Positions 62,595-64,000 of a stretch of DNA of 64,000 bases are shown here, piece by piece. Made by a program: the position numbers and the translations under genes. Each line of letters opens with the position of its first letter. Within the stretch, counting starts at the first letter, position 1. Source of the stretch: Bog-473 sp963817735. GTDB taxonomy: Bacteria > Actinomycetota > Acidimicrobiia > Acidimicrobiales > RAAP-2. The stretch spans positions 48,906 through 112,905 of the forward strand of contig CAWFPP010000005.1 of NCBI GenBank assembly GCA_963817735.1, read 5' to 3'. The notes under the pieces were generated by a model, which ran no database searches, was not told the DNA's origin, and saw nothing but the letters and a program-made list of their open reading frames with translations.

Positions 62595-62730
62595 CGTGCC
62601 GGCGGAGGTGACGGCCGACGAGCACGAGGGCGATGACCAACAGGACCACGAAGCCGAAGTGGGCCAGCACGAAGCCGACCACCACCAGGCCCACCATGAG
62701 CGTCAGCACGATGGCGACGAAGCGAGCCAT
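62587..62730 (-). CDS. 47-residue membrane protein of the transfer operon
   Basis: ATG 62730 shares bases with the stop of the upstream 106-residue gene (ATGA), and the frame ends inside the start of the FtsK-like gene. The protein is two short hydrophobic helices (FVAIVLTLMVGLVVVGFVLA and FVVLLVIALVLVG) with a basic end (RHLRRHGA). Small proteins of this type in AICE transfer operons are often linked to spreading of the element between cells, but I have no direct evidence here. Confidence 0.7.
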   Translation of the reverse strand: MARFVAIVLTLMVGLVVVGFVLAHFGFVVLLVIALVLVGRHLRRHGA

Positions 62731-63050
62731 CAGGCCGAGGCCTTCTCGGCGCTGACCGCCTCGATCTTGGAGGCCGAGAACGACACGCCGGAGCGGTCGG
62801 CCATGGTCCAGGTGATGGCGACCAGGTCGGTCACCTTGACCGGGGTGAACTGGCCGAGGCCCCGGACCTCGCCGGGGACCTTGACGGTGATCACCTCACG
62901 GGTGCTCTCGCCCACGACGAAGAGGTGGACCTGGTTGATGGCGACGCCCTTGGCGTCGGTCTTTTGCTGCTTGGTGTCGAAGTCGAGAGTCGGTTCGGCC
63001 GGTCCGGCCGAGACGAAGTGCACGACACTGGTGTCAACGGGCAAGCGCAT
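62730..63050 (-). CDS. Small conserved AICE protein, first gene of the transfer operon
   Basis: This 106-residue soluble protein (MRLPVDTSVVHFVSAGPAE, LDFDTKQQKTDAKGVAINQV, VKVTDLVAITWTMADRSGV, SASKIEAV) is of a kind found just upstream of traSA-like genes in many streptomycete elements. Its function is unknown to me; the pattern is all-beta and OB-like in feel. GGAAGGAG precedes ATG 63050, and a perfect 19-bp palindrome lies directly upstream. Confidence 0.75.
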   Translation of the reverse strand: MRLPVDTSVVHFVSAGPAEPTLDFDTKQQKTDAKGVAINQVHLFVVGESTREVITVKVPGEVRGLGQFTPVKVTDLVAITWTMADRSGVSFSASKIEAVSAEKASA

Positions 63051-63069
63051 TTGTTGCTCCTTCCATGGC

Positions 63070-63088
63070 GGGAAGGAACTTCCTTCCC
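63070..63088. promoter_or_regulatory. Perfect 19-bp palindrome, candidate operator of the transfer operon
   Basis: GGGAAGGAACTTCCTTCCC (63070-63088) is a perfect inverted repeat with a central base. It lies 20 bases upstream of the first transfer gene (ATG 63050), between its promoter region and ribosome site. A dimeric repressor site, as with KorSA/KorA in similar elements, is likely. Confidence 0.6.
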
Positions 63089-63334
63089 TATTAGGTAAGA
63101 GCCGCTGGGAACGACAAAAGGGGACAACATCGAGGTCAGCGGCGTGCGATTTCCCGCCCGTGGGCGACAGTCGATGGTCACGTGAGGAACGCCGCCTCAG
63201 ATTCAGTGGGGCTCACAGGCCGGCACCGATCTCGCGGCTGCGTCCCGCGGGTGAGCGATCCCCTCGTCGGCACGGCGCCGGTCCTTCCCGGTGCGGTCTG
63301 ACAGAGGGACACTCCGACCAGGTCCCGCTGCAGC

Positions 63335-63463
63335 CGCTGCTCACCTTGGAGGGCGGTCGTCCAAGGTCAAGGGCCGAAAAGAAAATCATGAGGCAGAGAC
63401 GATTTTCTTTCCGGACAGCTCCCTTGACCTCGGACCCTGACTCGCCCTCCTGCGTTCTCAGCG
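63335..63463. repeat. 129-bp imperfect palindrome, candidate replication origin or transfer (clt) locus
   Basis: Four arm pairs share almost one centre (about 63394-63399): CGCTG/CAGCG (63335-63339, 63459-63463), GGAGGGCG/CGCCCTCC (63348-63355, 63443-63450), AGGTCAAGGG/CCCTTGACCT (63364-63373, 63421-63430) and AAAGAAAATC/GATTTTCTTT (63378-63387, 63401-63410). Neighbouring genes diverge from it, so it is not a terminator. A structured origin for the RepSA-like protein or a binding locus for the FtsK-like motor are the best explanations. Confidence 0.7.
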
Positions 63464-63529
63464 TCAACAGCGGAACCCGATCGGAGGGCGAACCCTCCGG
63501 GCGGACCGCACCGAGAGAAGGAGAAACAA

Positions 63530-63801
63530 ATGCGCAACACCTTGAGCCGATGGATCGAGCGCAAGCTCGCCGAGAGGCACGACGAATACTGGCACGAGTG
63601 CGAGCTCTGCGGCGACGTGGACACGCCACCCACGCACCGCTGAGCACGGGCGAGGTCGTCTGCTGGCACTGCGCCGAGCGGGCCGGCGAGTTCGCGGTGC
63701 CCTACGAGATGGAGTGGCGGATCGGCAACCGGTCTGAGGTCGGGAGGTCCCGGGAGGCAGGATCTCACGGTCCGGCCTCCTGGATCACCTTCAAACCGTG
63801 A
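63530..63801 (+). CDS. Small zinc-ribbon protein, one frameshift
   Basis: ATG 63530 has an AAGGAG ribosome site. The first frame reads MRNTLSRWIERKLAERHDEY, then HECELCGDVDTPPTH, and stops at 63643. The next frame continues smoothly with STGEVVCWHCAERAGEFAVPYEMEW to a stop at 63801. Joining them near 63636 gives about 90 residues with two CxxC pairs (CELC and CWHC), a four-cysteine zinc ribbon. If the early stop is real, only a 37-residue peptide with one pair is made. The role is unknown. Confidence 0.6.
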
Positions 63802-64000
63802 CAACACGCTCGACTCCATTCAATGGGTCGTACCTCATGGACATGACACACACGGGGTAGACGATGAGAAGGGACAGGGATAGCAACAACAACACGACTA
63901 CGCACCAATCGACAACGACAAGATCGCAGTAAACAAAGAAATCTCAGCATCCAACCAGGTCAAACCCCATATGTCCTTGTTCTTCCTTACTGACTCAAGC
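63802..64000. other. AT-richer segment at the window end without a recognised gene
   Basis: The last 200 bases are clearly less GC-rich and rich in AAC/ACA runs (63885-63945). No open frame with a ribosome site was recognised. The next gene of the element probably starts beyond the edge. Confidence 0.5.

Larger units (their letters stand above)
63051..63529. other. Divergent intergenic region with large palindrome
   Basis: These 479 bases separate the minus-strand transfer operon from the plus-strand zinc-ribbon gene. They hold the 19-bp palindrome near the operon start and the 129-bp imperfect palindrome listed separately. No gene is evident. The region is a likely control and origin locus of the element. 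Confidence 0.65.
49434..64000. mobile_element. AICE-like integrated element at the tRNA-Arg 3' end (one end visible)
   Basis: Starting at the tRNA-Arg 3' end, the region holds a tyrosine integrase, an excisionase-like HTH protein, a RepSA-like replication initiator, an FtsK/TraSA-like translocase and small transfer-operon proteins, the defining set of actinomycete integrative and conjugative elements. Cargo between integrase and replication genes includes an IS481 copy, a Fic protein, a NERD protein and unknowns. No second copy of the tRNA 3' end was found up to base 64000, so the other boundary is outside or lost. Coordinates are therefore minimal. Confidence 0.75.

Noticed and set aside
63765..63950. 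A 61-codon minus-strand frame at the window end
   Set aside because: Arg/Val/Cys-rich composition without ribosome site or family character.

Overview
The window is GC-rich, densely coded actinobacterial DNA. Its gene content resembles Acidimicrobiia or other uncultured Actinobacteria: F420/flavin luciferase-like monooxygenases, cytochromes P450, CaiB/BaiF CoA-transferases, acyl-CoA ligases and dehydrogenases, polyphosphate-glucokinase-like ROK kinase, many GTG starts and several probable leaderless starts. The lineage is an inference from content; there is no rRNA in the window.

Left part (1-49.3 kb, chromosomal). 1-2653 is the end of an ABC drug/lipid-exporter operon. A tandem-duplicated FadR-type regulator (2667-4109) lies back-to-back with a P450 (4156-5391). 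From 16485 down to 5431 runs a compact nine-gene minus-strand operon: TetR, acyl-CoA dehydrogenase, fused double CaiB/BaiF, LLM oxidoreductase, beta-lactamase-fold hydrolase, acyl-CoA ligase, APH-like kinase, AttH/CrtC-like protein and isoprenylcysteine methyltransferase-like protein. Diverging from it is a second operon (16583-21078): LLM oxidoreductase, acetoacetate-decarboxylase-like protein, a second AttH/CrtC-like protein and a second APH-like kinase. Together they look like a CoA-dependent pathway for a hydrophobic substrate. A branched-chain-amino-acid-type (Liv) ABC uptake system follows (binding protein at 21524, LivF at 25477, and a three-way LivH-LivM-LivG fusion at 26190), with a large repeat-rich exported protein between its parts. 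Then come an acyl ligase, LppX/LprG-like anchored proteins, another LLM enzyme, a PIG-L deacetylase, a PadR-controlled DrrAB exporter, a PD-(D/E)XK/DUF4268 protein, an amidase, a multi-pass membrane protein with a collagen-like tail, a TetR-controlled second DrrAB exporter, a polyphosphate-glucokinase-like protein and a second P450.

Right part (49.36-64 kb, accessory). A tRNA-Arg(ACG) is followed at once by a tyrosine integrase, and the rest resembles an actinomycete integrative and conjugative element (AICE): excisionase-like HTH protein, RepSA-like replication initiator, FtsK/TraSA-like DNA translocase and two small proteins of a transfer operon (63050 to about 59131, minus strand). Cargo includes an IS481-family element with a 6-bp target duplication, a class II Fic protein, a NERD-domain membrane protein, small unknown proteins and a probable membrane-anchored BTAD (SARP-like) protein. 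Only one end of the element is visible; no second att copy was found.

Many genes are split by single-base frameshifts. Six such breaks lie in five otherwise intact chromosomal genes, often in short G/C runs, while breaks in the 57-62.6 kb region are far denser. The scattered ones look like consensus errors; the dense ones may be poor coverage, real decay, or both.

The most unusual signals are a long symmetric palindrome at 63335-63463 between divergent AICE genes, a GTTCCC repeat array at the repSA 3' end, the two divergent operons sharing a kinase/AttH-like/LLM triad, and the collagen-tailed membrane protein.
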